NCBI RefSeq assembly: GCF_050176255.1
Contig: NZ_JBFXIE010000046.1
Source: JBFXIE01 sp050176255
Lineage (GTDB): Bacteria; Pseudomonadota; Gammaproteobacteria; Burkholderiales; Burkholderiaceae_C
Length of the DNA: 25,129 nt
Direction: 5' to 3' (one strand)
Each line of letters opens with the position of its first letter. The first letter of the stretch is position 1. The position numbers and the translations under genes were made by a program. The notes beneath the pieces are model-generated. The model was given only the letters and a program-made list of their open reading frames with translations, did no database searches and was not told the DNA's origin. Positions 1 through 7,848 of this stretch are shown one piece after another.

Positions 1-293
1 TCGCCCCCCTTCAGGCGCACCACCGTCTCGCCACCCTGCACGGCCTGCACCATCAGCTTTTCGATGAACGCCTGGGGCGTGCTTTTGCAGCCGCCGCGCT
101 TGCCTACGTGCACAACGCGCGCGCTGGCCGGAGCCAGCGCCACGATGGCGTCGCTCACCAGGTCATCGACCAGCAGCACGGTGGCCGCCTGGATGGCCTT
201 GAGGGCCTTGAGGGTCAGCAGCTCCGGGTCGCCGGGGCCGGCGCCCACCAGGGTGCAGCTGCCGGCGCGGGATGAAGGTGTGTGTGCGGTCAT
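1..293 (-). CDS. cobA: Uroporphyrinogen-III C-methyltransferase, N-terminal part (runs off the window)
   Basis: This gene makes the SAM-dependent methyltransferase that converts uroporphyrinogen III to precorrin-2, the branch point to siroheme (sulfite and nitrite reductases) and cobalamin. About 97 codons are visible. The N-terminal SAM-binding loop reads CTLVGAGPGDPELLTLKALK (about residues 13-32), the classic GxGxGD signature. It is followed by VLLVDDLVSDAIVALAP and the VVHVGKRGG segment typical of the family. The ATG at 293-291 overlaps the TGA of the upstream ybiB-like gene as ATGA, so the two are probably co-transcribed and translationally coupled. The C-terminus is outside the window, so I cannot say whether this is a stand-alone SUMT or a CysG-type fusion. 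The N-terminus starts directly with the methyltransferase domain, which argues against a full CysG fusion, because CysG carries its dehydrogenase domain first. Confidence 0.93.
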   Translation of the reverse strand, partial: MTAHTPSSRAGSCTLVGAGPGDPELLTLKALKAIQAATVLLVDDLVSDAIVALAPASARVVHVGKRGGCKSTPQAFIEKLMVQAVQGGETVVRLKGG

Positions 294-1219
294 GACAGGG
301 CCTGTGCAGTGATTTGACGGCTCAGGCGCACGATATGTTCCACCTGCTGGCGCAGCGCGTCAGGCACGGGTGCGTTGCCCGCCAGCACGCGGCGCGTGTA
401 GGCGGCAGTGGTGGCCACGTCAATCTCGGCCGGCAGGCCGGGCACCTCGTCGGCCGTGCCGGGCTGCTGGTCTTGCAGCAGCTGGTGCGTGCCGCCGATG
501 AAGGCGTCGTAGCGCGGCAAGCGGCGCGGGTCGGCGGCCACCTCGCCCTCCAGCCCGCGCGACAGCAGGGCGTGCGCGCCCAGCGTGGTGAAGGTGGCGC
601 GCAGCATGTCGAAATATTCCGGGTGGGTGTAGCTGCTCACCACCAGCGCCGGGCCGGCGCAGGGGTTCATCAGCTTGGCCACGCTGTGGCCCGGGTTGCG
701 CAGGCCGATCACCTCGCGCACCGCCAGCAGGCGCGCCAGGCCGGGCAGCAGCGTTGCCGTGTGGATGTGGGCCACACGGCCGTTTGCTATTTTTTCAGGA
801 GCTGCTAGCGCTTGTATATCAAGGGCCGCAAGCACATCTGACGTGATAACGCGGCGCGCCTCGGTGCGCATGCCGTGCACCAGCACGGGCAGGCCCTCGC
901 GCGCCAGCAGCAGCGCCAGCAGCGGCGTGAGCACCGGCAGGCGGCGCGCGCCGTTGTAGCTGGGCAGCACGATCAGCGGCTGCCCGCCCGCGCAAGCCGG
1001 GATGGCGGCGATGCGCGCATGCACCGCGTCCAGAAAGCCGCACATCTCCTCGGCTGTCTCGCCCTTGATGCGCATGGCCACGCAGAAGGCGCCGACTTCC
1101 AGGTCGGTCACCTGGCCGTCGAGCACCTGGCCGAACAGGTCGGCGGCCTGCGCGCGGCCCAGCGCCCTGGCGCCGCGCGCGCCGCGGCCAATGTCCTTGA
1201 TGTAGTGGCTGATGCCCAT
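290..1219 (-). CDS. ybiB: YbiB/TrpD2-like protein (anthranilate phosphoribosyltransferase fold, DNA-binding family)
   Basis: The protein resembles E. coli YbiB, a TrpD-fold (glycosyltransferase family 3) protein described as a nucleic-acid-binding, LexA-regulated protein rather than a biosynthetic enzyme. Recognisable family segments are HYIKDIGRGARGARAL at the N-terminus, VTDLEVGAFCVAMRIKGET, VLPSYNGARRLPVLTPLLAL, GLRNPGHSVAKLMNP and SSYTHPEYFDM. I chose the ATG at 1219 because the 13 residues up to IGRG match the length of the E. coli start as I remember it. In-frame ATGs at 1252 (GGGAG three bases upstream) and 1264 would add 11 or 15 residues. The ATGA overlap with cobA suggests an operon. 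Codons at 782-832 coincide with a copy of the local palindromic repeat and encode ALDIQALAAPEKIAN. The reading frame stays open and the length stays normal for the family (309 aa). Confidence 0.85.
   Translation of the reverse strand: MGISHYIKDIGRGARGARALGRAQAADLFGQVLDGQVTDLEVGAFCVAMRIKGETAEEMCGFLDAVHARIAAIPACAGGQPLIVLPSYNGARRLPVLTPLLALLLAREGLPVLVHGMRTEARRVITSDVLAALDIQALAAPEKIANGRVAHIHTATLLPGLARLLAVREVIGLRNPGHSVAKLMNPCAGPALVVSSYTHPEYFDMLRATFTTLGAHALLSRGLEGEVAADPRRLPRYDAFIGGTHQLLQDQQPGTADEVPGLPAEIDVATTAAYTRRVLAGNAPVPDALRQQVEHIVRLSRQITAQALS
782..832 (-). repeat. Bipartite palindromic repeat, copy a (inside ybiB)
   Basis: Read on the minus strand this contains CTTGATATACAAGCGCTAG, then CAGCTCCTG, then AAAAAATAGC. 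These correspond to the AAGCGCT arm and the GCT...ATAGC arm seen in the intergenic copies. It lies wholly inside the ybiB-like coding sequence and is read in frame. Confidence 0.7.
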
Positions 1220-1269
1220 GTTGGCGGGGAAAGGTGAGGGAAGAGTTTGCATATTCTCCCGCATGACTG

Positions 1270-1284
1270 ATAACTAGTCGTTAT
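1270..1284. promoter_or_regulatory. LysR-type-like dyad (T-N11-A) upstream of ybiB-cobA
   Basis: ATAACTAGTCGTTAT is an inverted repeat with perfect 5-bp arms (ATAAC / GTTAT) and the T-N11-A spacing of LysR-family operators. A minus-strand -10 candidate, TATAAC, occupies 1285-1280 and overlaps the dyad. The nearest -35 match is poor, as at activator-dependent promoters. Because cobA supplies siroheme for sulfite reduction, CysB is a reasonable candidate regulator. That is inference, since I have no binding matrix to score it with. Confidence 0.45.
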
Positions 1285-1331
1285 ATGCAAGCGTGGTGGC
1301 AGCGCGTCGGTGGTCTTGCACGAAATGATGG

Positions 1332-1391
1332 GAAAAAATGCCGCCAGCGCTTATCAATCAAGCGCTGGCAGCTATTAAATCAGGAGTAAAG
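1332..1391 (+). repeat. Bipartite palindromic repeat, copy b (intergenic)
   Basis: The first palindrome is GCCAGCGCTT (1343-1352) with AAGCGCTGGC (1360-1369), ten perfect pairs around a 7-nt loop. It is followed by CAGCTATTAAATCAGGAG. Flanking GGAAAAAATG matches the left flank of copy c. It fills much of the gap between ybiB and the RND operon. Confidence 0.8.
1333..1369 (-). terminator. Intrinsic-terminator-like hairpin after the RND operon
   Basis: On the minus strand the 10-bp stem of repeat copy b (1369-1343, loop 7) is followed after GGCA by six U residues (1338-1333). It lies about 50 bases past the stop of the outer-membrane lipoprotein gene, in the right orientation to end the acrA-acrB-oprM transcript. 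The 4-nt gap before the U-tract is slightly long for an ideal terminator. Confidence 0.55.
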
Positions 1392-1417
1392 GCGGGAGGT
1401 GAATCAGGCGCTCTGGA

Positions 1418-3016
1418 TCAGCCGCCGCCCGGCGCTGATGCGTTTGCGGCCTCTGCAGCGTCTGCCGCCCACTGCCCGCCCAGCACCTTGTAGAGCGTGA
1501 CGCGGTTCACCTGCTCAGCCAGTTGCAGCGTGATTTGCGCCTGCTGGGCTGCGTACAGCTGGCGCTGGGCGTCCAGCACCGCCAGGTAGCTGTCGGCACC
1601 CAGGCGATAGCGGGCGTCAGACAGCTCCAGCGTGCGCTGGGTGGCGGCCACCAGCGATTGCTGGGCGGCCAGGCGCTCGTCCAGCGTGGCGCGGTCGGCC
1701 AGGGCGTCGGCCACTTCGCGAAAGGCCGTCTGCACGGTTTTCTCGTACTGGGCGACGGCGGTGCCCTGCGTGGTTTCGGCCACGCGCAGGCTGGACTGGT
1801 TGCGGCCCGCGTCAAAAATCGGCAGGCGGATCTGCGGCGCAAAGCTCCAGGTGCCATTGCCGCCGCCAAACAGGCCCGACAGCTCGTTGCTGGCCGTGCC
1901 CACCGAGGCGGTGAGCGTGATTGACGGAAAGAACGCCGCACGCGCCGCGCCGATGTTGGCAGTGGCGCCCTGCAGCGCATGCTCGGCCGCACGCACGTCG
2001 GGGCGTTGCAGCAGCGCGCTGGAGGGCAGGTGCGCGGGCACGCCCAGCAGCACCGTGGCGGGCGCTGCGGGCGCGGCCAGGGCCGGGACGGCGGCGCGGC
2101 CCTGGCTGGCGGTGGCGCCCGTGTCGTTGGGTGCGTCAACGCCGGTGTCGGTGCCCATGTCTATGCTTGTGGCGGCCACGCTGCCGGGCAGCAGCGCATC
2201 GGGCACGGGCGCGCCCGCCAGCAGCGTCAGGGCATTGCGGCTGCGCGCCAGTTGCGACGCCAGGGCAGCCGCGTCCACGCGGGCGGTGTCTGCGCTGGAC
2301 TGCGCCTGCGCCAGCACCAGGGCCGAGGCGGCGCCCAGCTCGTAGGCGCGGCGGGTCAGCTGCAGTGCGTGCTGGCGGGTGCGCAGCGTCTCGCGCGCCA
2401 GCTGCAGGCGGCGCGCGTCGGCATCGATCAGCAGCCAGGCGTTGATGACCTCCGCCACCAGGCTCAATTGCACGCTGCGGCGGTTCTCCAGCACACGAAA
2501 GAACTCTTGCAGCGCGGCGTCGTTCAGGTTGCGCACGCGGCCAAAAAAGTCGATTTCGTAGCTGCTGAAGCCCAGCGTGGCGCTGTACTGGCCGCTGGTG
2601 TTGGCGCGGCCCGCGGTGGTCAGGTCGTCGGCCGTGCGGGCGCGGCTGCCGGCGCCCGCCGCGTTGACGGTGGGAAAGCGGTCGGCCTGCGTCACACCGT
2701 ACTGGGCGCGAGCGCGCTCGATGGCCAGCACCGCCATGCGCAGGTCGCGGTTGTTGGCCAGCGCCATGCCCACCAGCTCGCGCAGGCGGGGTTCTTGCAC
2801 AAAGTCCTGCCACTGCATGGGGCCGTCCTGCGCCAGTGGCACGGCGCCAGCGCTGGCTGCGGCTGCGCTTTGGGGCAGGGCCAGCGTGGGCGTCACGGCA
2901 TCGGGCACGGGCAGGGCCGGCGTCTGGTAGCGCGGTGCCAGGTTGCAGCCGGCCAGCAGGGCGCATGCCAGCGCGACGAGCGAGGCGCGATGAAGTTTGG
3001 GGGTGTGGCGCGTCAT
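1418..3016 (-). CDS. oprM: RND efflux outer-membrane lipoprotein (OprM/NodT family)
   Basis: This is the outer-membrane channel of the tripartite RND pump encoded just upstream. Residues 1-24 form a lipoprotein signal ending in the lipobox ALLAGC, with lipidation expected at Cys24, followed by NLAPRYQTPALPVPD. Two TolC-like repeats follow. Family marks are FQVP-like PMQWQDF, YEIDFFGRVRNLNDAALQE, and LLQRPDVRAAEHALQGATANIGAARAA (shown in parts: LLQRPDVRAAEH, then ANIGAARAAFFPS). The end reads YLAVLDAQRQLYAAQQ and VTLYKVLGGQW. About residues 280-325, between the repeats, hold an Asp/Thr/Ala-rich insert that looks longer than usual for OprM. The start is set by the ATGA overlap with the pump gene (TGA 3015-3013) and by the signal peptide. 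The frame stays open upstream to 3601 only as a shadow of the pump gene. Length is 532 aa. Confidence 0.93.
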   Translation of the reverse strand: MTRHTPKLHRASLVALACALLAGCNLAPRYQTPALPVPDAVTPTLALPQSAAAASAGAVPLAQDGPMQWQDFVQEPRLRELVGMALANNRDLRMAVLAIERARAQYGVTQADRFPTVNAAGAGSRARTADDLTTAGRANTSGQYSATLGFSSYEIDFFGRVRNLNDAALQEFFRVLENRRSVQLSLVAEVINAWLLIDADARRLQLARETLRTRQHALQLTRRAYELGAASALVLAQAQSSADTARVDAAALASQLARSRNALTLLAGAPVPDALLPGSVAATSIDMGTDTGVDAPNDTGATASQGRAAVPALAAPAAPATVLLGVPAHLPSSALLQRPDVRAAEHALQGATANIGAARAAFFPSITLTASVGTASNELSGLFGGGNGTWSFAPQIRLPIFDAGRNQSSLRVAETTQGTAVAQYEKTVQTAFREVADALADRATLDERLAAQQSLVAATQRTLELSDARYRLGADSYLAVLDAQRQLYAAQQAQITLQLAEQVNRVTLYKVLGGQWAADAAEAANASAPGGG

Positions 3017-6000
3017 GCTGCGCCCTCCGGTTGTGGTGCGGCAGGCGGGGCTGCATCGCCCTCGCGCGAGCGGCTCTTGAACCAGCTGCGGATCAGCAAG
3101 AAGAACACCGGCACCATGAAGATGCCCAGTACGGTGGACGCCACGGTGCCGCCCAGCACGGCCGTGCCGATGGCGTTGCGCCCGCCAGCGCCCGCGCCGG
3201 TGCCAATGGCCAGCGGCACCACGCCAAAGCCAAAGGCCAGCGAGGTCATCAGAATGGGCCGCAGCCGCATGCGCACGGCTTCCAGCGTGGCGTCGAACAG
3301 CGGTTTGCCTTTCTCTTGCAACTGCACGGCAAATTCGACGATCAGGATGGCGTTCTTGGACGCCAGGCCCACGGTGGTGATCAGGCCCACCTGAAAGTAC
3401 ACGTCGTTGGCCAGACCGCGTGTCCAGGTGGCCAGCAGCGCGCCCAGCACGCCCAGCGGCACGGCCAGCATCACCGACACGGGCACCGTCCAGCTTTCGT
3501 ACAGCGCGGCCAGGCACAAAAACACGAACAGGATGGAGATGGCATACAGCAGCGGCGCCTGCGCGCCCGACTGGCGCTCTTGCAGCGACGCGCCCGTCCA
3601 CTCATAGGCAATGCCGGGCGGCAGGCTCTTGAGGATGTCCTGCACCACGGCCATCGCCACGCCCGAGCTCACGCCAGGCGCGGCGCTGCCCACGATCTCA
3701 TAGGCAGGGGCGCCGTTGTAGCGCATGAGCTGCGGCGATCCATAGGCCCAGTAGGCCCTGGAGAAGGCGCTGAAGGGCACCATTTCGCCGTTCTTGTTGC
3801 GCACCGTCCATTTGCCGATGTCCTGCGGCAGCATGCGGTGCGGCGCGTCGCCCTGCACGTACACGCGCTTGACGCGGCCGTTGTTCAGAAAGTCGTTGAC
3901 ATAGGTGCCGCCCATGCCGCTGGACAGCACGCCGTTGATCGCGTCATAGCTCAGGCCCAGCGCGGCGGCCTTGCGGTCGTCGATGTCCAGGCGCAGCTCG
4001 GTGGCGTCGTCCAGGTTGGTGGTGCGCAGGTTGGTCAGCTCGGGGTGCTTGCGCGCCTCGGCCAGAAAGCTGTCTTTGGCGGCCAGCAGCGCCTGGTGGC
4101 CCAGGCCGTTGATATCCTTGATCATGAAGTTGAAGCCCGCGCTGGAGCCCAGGCCGCGCACGGCCGGCGGCTGCGACACGAAGATGCGCGCGTCGCGGAT
4201 CTTGGCCAGATCCTGGGTGGCGCGGTGGGCGATGGCCGCCGCGGACTGGCTGGCCAGCGGCCGCTGGTCCCAGGGCTTGAGGCGGATGAATGCGCGCGCC
4301 GAGCTCTGGTCGCCGTTCAGGCCTGAGACCTGGTTGAAGCTGATGACCTCGGGCACGTCCTTGAAGTACAGATTCACCTGGTCCAGCACGTCCTGCAGTC
4401 GCGCGTCGGTGGCTCCAGCGGGCAGGTTGACGTTGGCCAGGATGTAGCCCTGGTCTTCATCGGGCAGAAAGGCCGTGGGCACGCGGCCGATGATCCACCA
4501 CACCGCCAGGCAGATGGCGGCAAAAATCAGCAGCATGCGCTTGGCGCGGCGCAGCATCCAGCCAACGCCGTTCTGGTAGCGCGTGGTGCCGGCCTCGAAG
4601 CGGCGGTTGAACCAGATAAAGAACCGGTCGTTGATGCCCAGCAGCCCGCGGCGCACATGCGGCGTTGGTTGCAGGTGGGCAGGCGCCCTCAGGATGCTGG
4701 CGCACAGCGCCGGCGTGAGCGTGAGCGCCACCAGCACCGACAGCGCCATGGCCGCCACGATGGTGATGGAAAACTGCCGGTAGATCACGCCCGTGGAGCC
4801 GCCAAAAAACGCCATGGGCACAAACACCGCCGACAGCGTGACGCCAATGCCCACCAGCGCGGGCGTGATCTCGCGCATCGACTGGCGCGTGGCCTCCTTG
4901 GGGGGCAGGCCGGTGTCGTGCATCACGCGCTCGACGTTCTCCACGACCACGATGGCGTCGTCCACCAGCAGGCCGATGGCCAGCACCAGCGCGAACATGG
5001 TCAGTGTGTTGATCGAATAGCCCGCCGCCGCCAGCACGCCAAAGGTGCCCAGCAGCACCACCGGCACGGCAATCGCCGGGATCAGCGTGGCGCGGAAGTT
5101 CTGCAAAAAGACGAACATCACGATCACCACCAGCACCATGGCCTCGCCCAGCGCCGTCACCACCTCCTTGATCGAGGCGCGCACGAAGGGCGTGGAGTCC
5201 GAGCTGACGAAGTAGTCGATCTGGTTGGGGAAATAGGGCTTGAGCTCGGCCAGCTTGGCGGCCACGGCGTCCGACACGGCCATGGCGTTGGCGCCGTCGG
5301 CCAGCACGATGCCCATGCCTGCGCCCGGGCGGCCATTGAGCTTGGCCTTGACCGCCAGGTTGTCGGGGCCCAGCTCCACGCGGGCCACGTCCTTGATGGT
5401 GACCACTGCGCCGTCGGTGGCCGTCTTGAGCACGATGGCTTCAAACTCGGGCACCGTCTGCAGTTTGGTGCGCGCGGTGATGGTGGCGTTGAGCTGCTGC
5501 TCGGGCACGGCGGGCAGCGCGCCCAGCTGGCCGGCCGACACCTGCAGGTTTTGCGTCTTCAGCGCGTTGATGATGTCCGACGGCATGAGCTGGTACTTCT
5601 CCATGCGCGCCGGGTCCATCCAGATGCGCATGGCGTAGAAGGTGCCGAACACGCGGATGTCGCCCACGCCGTCGATGCGCCCGATCACATCCACCAGGTT
5701 GGAGTTGAGGTAGTCCCCCACGTCCACCGCCGTCATGTTGGGGTCGTCCGAGAAAAAGCTGTAGGTGACCAGATAGTCCTGGCCGCCCTTGTTGACGAAC
5801 ACGCCGCGGCTTTTGACGTCTTCGGGCAGTCGGTTGAGGGCCGACTGCAGCTTGTTTTGCACCTGCACCTGGGCCACGTCGATGTTGGTGCCCGGCGCAA
5901 AGGTGAGGGTGGTGGCCGAACGGCCCGACGCGTCGGACGTCGAGCTCATGTAGATCATGTTGTCGATGCCCTTGAGCTGCTGCTCGATGATCTGCGTGAC

Positions 6001-6180
6001 CGAGTTTTCCACCGTCTCGGCCGACGCGCCGGTGTACTGCGCGGAGATGGTCACGCGCGGCGGCGCGATGTCGGGGTACTGCTCCAGCGGCAGCGTGAAG
6101 ATTGCCAGGCCGCCCGCCAGCATGATGATGATGGACAGCACCCACGCGAAGATGGGGCGGTTGATGAAGAACTGGGCCAT
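3013..6180 (-). CDS. acrB: RND multidrug efflux pump, inner-membrane permease (HAE1 family)
   Basis: This proton-driven trimeric exporter takes drugs and other amphiphiles from the periplasm or outer leaflet. At 1055 aa it has the full AcrB/MexB length. It starts MAQFFINRPIFAWVLSIIIM, the canonical first helix. The proton relay is intact: the DD pair in LLVDDAIVVVENV falls at residues 407-408, exactly AcrB numbering, and Lys942 in GLASKNAILIVEF corresponds to AcrB Lys940. Other family segments are PPRVTISAQYTGASAETVEN, GTGAGAGGRNAIGTAVLGG and FVPVFF-like FMVPVFFLLI. It lies 18 bp after the adaptor gene, with GGGAG in that gap as a ribosome site, and overlaps the channel gene by ATGA. Closest named relatives are AcrB, MexB, TtgB and BpeB. 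I use acrB generically, and the substrate cannot be read from sequence. Confidence 0.95.
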   Translation of the reverse strand: MAQFFINRPIFAWVLSIIIMLAGGLAIFTLPLEQYPDIAPPRVTISAQYTGASAETVENSVTQIIEQQLKGIDNMIYMSSTSDASGRSATTLTFAPGTNIDVAQVQVQNKLQSALNRLPEDVKSRGVFVNKGGQDYLVTYSFFSDDPNMTAVDVGDYLNSNLVDVIGRIDGVGDIRVFGTFYAMRIWMDPARMEKYQLMPSDIINALKTQNLQVSAGQLGALPAVPEQQLNATITARTKLQTVPEFEAIVLKTATDGAVVTIKDVARVELGPDNLAVKAKLNGRPGAGMGIVLADGANAMAVSDAVAAKLAELKPYFPNQIDYFVSSDSTPFVRASIKEVVTALGEAMVLVVIVMFVFLQNFRATLIPAIAVPVVLLGTFGVLAAAGYSINTLTMFALVLAIGLLVDDAIVVVENVERVMHDTGLPPKEATRQSMREITPALVGIGVTLSAVFVPMAFFGGSTGVIYRQFSITIVAAMALSVLVALTLTPALCASILRAPAHLQPTPHVRRGLLGINDRFFIWFNRRFEAGTTRYQNGVGWMLRRAKRMLLIFAAICLAVWWIIGRVPTAFLPDEDQGYILANVNLPAGATDARLQDVLDQVNLYFKDVPEVISFNQVSGLNGDQSSARAFIRLKPWDQRPLASQSAAAIAHRATQDLAKIRDARIFVSQPPAVRGLGSSAGFNFMIKDINGLGHQALLAAKDSFLAEARKHPELTNLRTTNLDDATELRLDIDDRKAAALGLSYDAINGVLSSGMGGTYVNDFLNNGRVKRVYVQGDAPHRMLPQDIGKWTVRNKNGEMVPFSAFSRAYWAYGSPQLMRYNGAPAYEIVGSAAPGVSSGVAMAVVQDILKSLPPGIAYEWTGASLQERQSGAQAPLLYAISILFVFLCLAALYESWTVPVSVMLAVPLGVLGALLATWTRGLANDVYFQVGLITTVGLASKNAILIVEFAVQLQEKGKPLFDATLEAVRMRLRPILMTSLAFGFGVVPLAIGTGAGAGGRNAIGTAVLGGTVASTVLGIFMVPVFFLLIRSWFKSRSREGDAAPPAAPQPEGAA

Positions 6181-6198
6181 GTGTGCCTGCTCCCGCTC

Positions 6199-7518
6199 TT
6201 ATCGGGACGCGCCGGCCCGTGGGGCGTCGATGCTCACCGGGGAGCTGGCGGCGGCGGCCGGGGCGGCCGGGGCCGCCGGGGCCGCGCCTTTCCTGGCGTT
6301 CAGGTCCACCATCTGGGGGCTGACCTTGTCGCCGGGCTTGATGCGCTGAAAGCCATCCACCACGATGCGTTCACCGGCCTGCAGGCCGCTGTCCACCAGC
6401 CAGCGGTTGCCCAGCGCGCGCGCCAGCTCCACGGGGCGCTTTTCGACCACGTCGTCGGCATTGACCACCAGCACGCTGGCGCGGCCCGTCAGGTCGCGGC
6501 TTACCGACTGCTGCGGGATCAGCAGCGCGTCCCTGGCCAGGCCGGTGGGCAGCAGCGCCTGCACATACATGCCGGGCATGAGCACGCCGCCCGGGTTGGG
6601 CACCACCGCGCGCAGCGTCACCGTGCCCGTGGTGTCGTTGACGATCACGCCGGCAAACTGCAACTTGCCCTCGTGCGGGTAGTCGCTGCCGTCGTCCAGC
6701 CGGATGCGCACGCGCATCTGGTCGCCGTCCACCTTCTGGTAGCGGCCGGCCTCCCAGTCGCGCTTGAGCTGAATCAGCTCGGTGCTGGACTGGGTGAAGT
6801 CCACGTACATCGGGTCCATCTGCACGATGGTGGTGAGCGCGCCCGCCTGGTTGGCCGTCACCAGCGCGCCGGGCGTGACGCTGGACAGGCTGATGCGCCC
6901 GGCAATGGGTGCCTCGATGCGGCTGTAGCGCAGGTTGATGCGCGCCGTCTCCAGGTTGGCGCGGGCCACGCCCACGTCGGCGCGGGCCTGCGCGGCGGCG
7001 GCTTGGCTTTCGTCGTTGGCCTGGCGGCTGATGGCTTCGATCTTCACCAGCTCGGCATTGCGCCGGGCCGTGGCCTCCAGAGTGCGCGCGCTGGCCTCGG
7101 CTTTGGCCACCACCGCCTCAGCGCTGGCCACCGCCGCGCGCAGCGAGCGGTCGTCGATCTGGTACAGCGCCTGGCCCTGGCGCACCATGGCGCCTTCGGT
7201 AAACAGCCGCTGCTGCACGATGCCCGAGACCTGCGGGCGCACCTCGGCCGTCAGGTAGGCCCGGGTGCGGCCGGGCAGTGTGGCGTCCAGCTGCTGCGGC
7301 TGCGTCTGCAGCGTGATCACGCCCACCTGCGCCGGGCCGCGCGGGGCGGCGGGTTTGGCCGCCTTGTCACCGCAGGCTGCAAGGCTGATGGCCAGGCACA
7401 GCGCCAGACCCGCCGCCACCGGTCTGGGCAGGCGCAGCGTGCGGGGGCGGGGGAAGGCGAGGGGGCGGGGTGCGCAGGTCGTGATGGTGACGTTTGCGGT
7501 GTTCGTCGCGAGGGTCAT
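6199..7518 (-). CDS. acrA: RND efflux periplasmic adaptor lipoprotein (AcrA/MexA family)
   Basis: This is the membrane-fusion protein that bridges the RND pump and its outer-membrane channel. From the ATG at 7518 the protein has 439 aa. It has a long Arg/Pro-rich n-region, then AAGLALCLAISLAAC with a lipobox and lipidation at Cys49. The mature part contains the split lipoyl (barrel-sandwich) domain (TRAYLTAEVRPQVSGIVQ, then YSRIEAPIAGRISLSSVTPG). Between the halves is an alpha-hairpin rich in Ala and Glu. The beta-barrel (DYPHEGKLQFAGVIVNDTTG, LMPGMYVQALLP) and the membrane-proximal domain follow. The C-terminus is an Ala/Pro-rich tail. An in-frame ATG at 7614 would add 32 residues that do not look like a signal peptide. 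Neither start has a clear Shine-Dalgarno sequence. It is the first gene of the adaptor-pump-channel operon. No regulator gene is adjacent on either side. Confidence 0.92.
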   Translation of the reverse strand: MTLATNTANVTITTCAPRPLAFPRPRTLRLPRPVAAGLALCLAISLAACGDKAAKPAAPRGPAQVGVITLQTQPQQLDATLPGRTRAYLTAEVRPQVSGIVQQRLFTEGAMVRQGQALYQIDDRSLRAAVASAEAVVAKAEASARTLEATARRNAELVKIEAISRQANDESQAAAAQARADVGVARANLETARINLRYSRIEAPIAGRISLSSVTPGALVTANQAGALTTIVQMDPMYVDFTQSSTELIQLKRDWEAGRYQKVDGDQMRVRIRLDDGSDYPHEGKLQFAGVIVNDTTGTVTLRAVVPNPGGVLMPGMYVQALLPTGLARDALLIPQQSVSRDLTGRASVLVVNADDVVEKRPVELARALGNRWLVDSGLQAGERIVVDGFQRIKPGDKVSPQMVDLNARKGAAPAAPAAPAAAASSPVSIDAPRAGASR

Positions 7519-7680
7519 GTGGCGCAGCGCAATTTTTGGGGGTTGGTTTTCTTGGAGCGGCCTGCGGCGGCGAGCACCTTGGGCCAGGGTGCTTACACTT
7601 TCGCACATCGGCACTGCACGCGTTGGCGCCGGCGCGATTCTTCATCATTCTTTACCCGAGATTGACGTGGGTTCCTCCTG

Positions 7681-7748
7681 GCAAAAAATGCCCGCAGCCC
7701 TTTTTGGATGAGCGCTGGAAGCTATTGAGTTGATAGCAAAAAGTCGGC
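7681..7748 (+). repeat. Bipartite palindromic repeat, copy c (intergenic)
   Basis: The copy starts GCAAAAAATGCCCGCAGCCC. The right half reads GAGCGCTGGAAGCTATTGAG followed by TTGATAGCAAAAAG, so the GCTAT...ATAGC arm is intact. The AGCGCTT left arm has decayed to AGCCCTTTTT. Confidence 0.75.
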
Positions 7749-7801
7749 GCTTGCGCGGCGCTGTCACGCCCGGCCGGACGGGCCGGCATACCATGCGCCC
7801 A

Positions 7802-7823
7802 CGGCAGCCCGTGTGGGCTGCCG
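7802..7823 (+). other. Perfect 9-bp stem-loop in the leader of the DUF937 gene
   Basis: CGGCAGCCC and GGGCTGCCG pair perfectly around a GTGT loop. The stem ends 10 bases before the AAGGAG ribosome site of the next gene. No U-tract follows, so it is not a terminator. It may stabilise the mRNA 5' end or modulate translation. Confidence 0.5.
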
Positions 7824-7848
7824 CCACCGCACCAAGGAGCAAGCCGCC

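Larger units (their letters stand above)
7519..7848. other. 330-bp divergent intergenic region between acrA and the DUF937 gene
   Basis: No convincing gene is present. The region holds repeat copy c (7681-7748) and a 6-bp hairpin CCGGCC-GGACG-GGCCGG (7770-7786). It also holds a 9-bp hairpin (7802-7823) in the probable leader of the DUF937 gene. An orphan AGGAGGAA on the minus strand (7679-7672) has no start codon at a useful distance. Promoters for acrA and the DUF937 gene should lie here, but I cannot place either with confidence. Confidence 0.6.

Noticed and set aside
3016..3601. Extension of the oprM frame upstream into acrB (727-aa fusion)
   Set aside because: The upstream codons lie within the pump gene in another frame and resemble no protein. 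The lipoprotein signal and ATGA overlap set the start at 3016.
2836..4326. 496-codon plus-strand frame across oprM and acrB
   Set aside because: Same reason: antisense to conserved genes, biased composition, no supporting start signals.
4657..7665. 1002-codon open frame on the plus strand across acrA and acrB
   Set aside because: It is antisense to clear efflux genes. Its composition is dominated by His, Gln, Arg and Gly, with no domain, signal or ribosome site. Long antisense frames are expected at this GC content.
7672..7679. Perfect AGGAGGAA Shine-Dalgarno-like sequence on the minus strand upstream of acrA
   Set aside because: No ATG, GTG or TTG lies at a useful distance and no open frame follows that could be a leader peptide.
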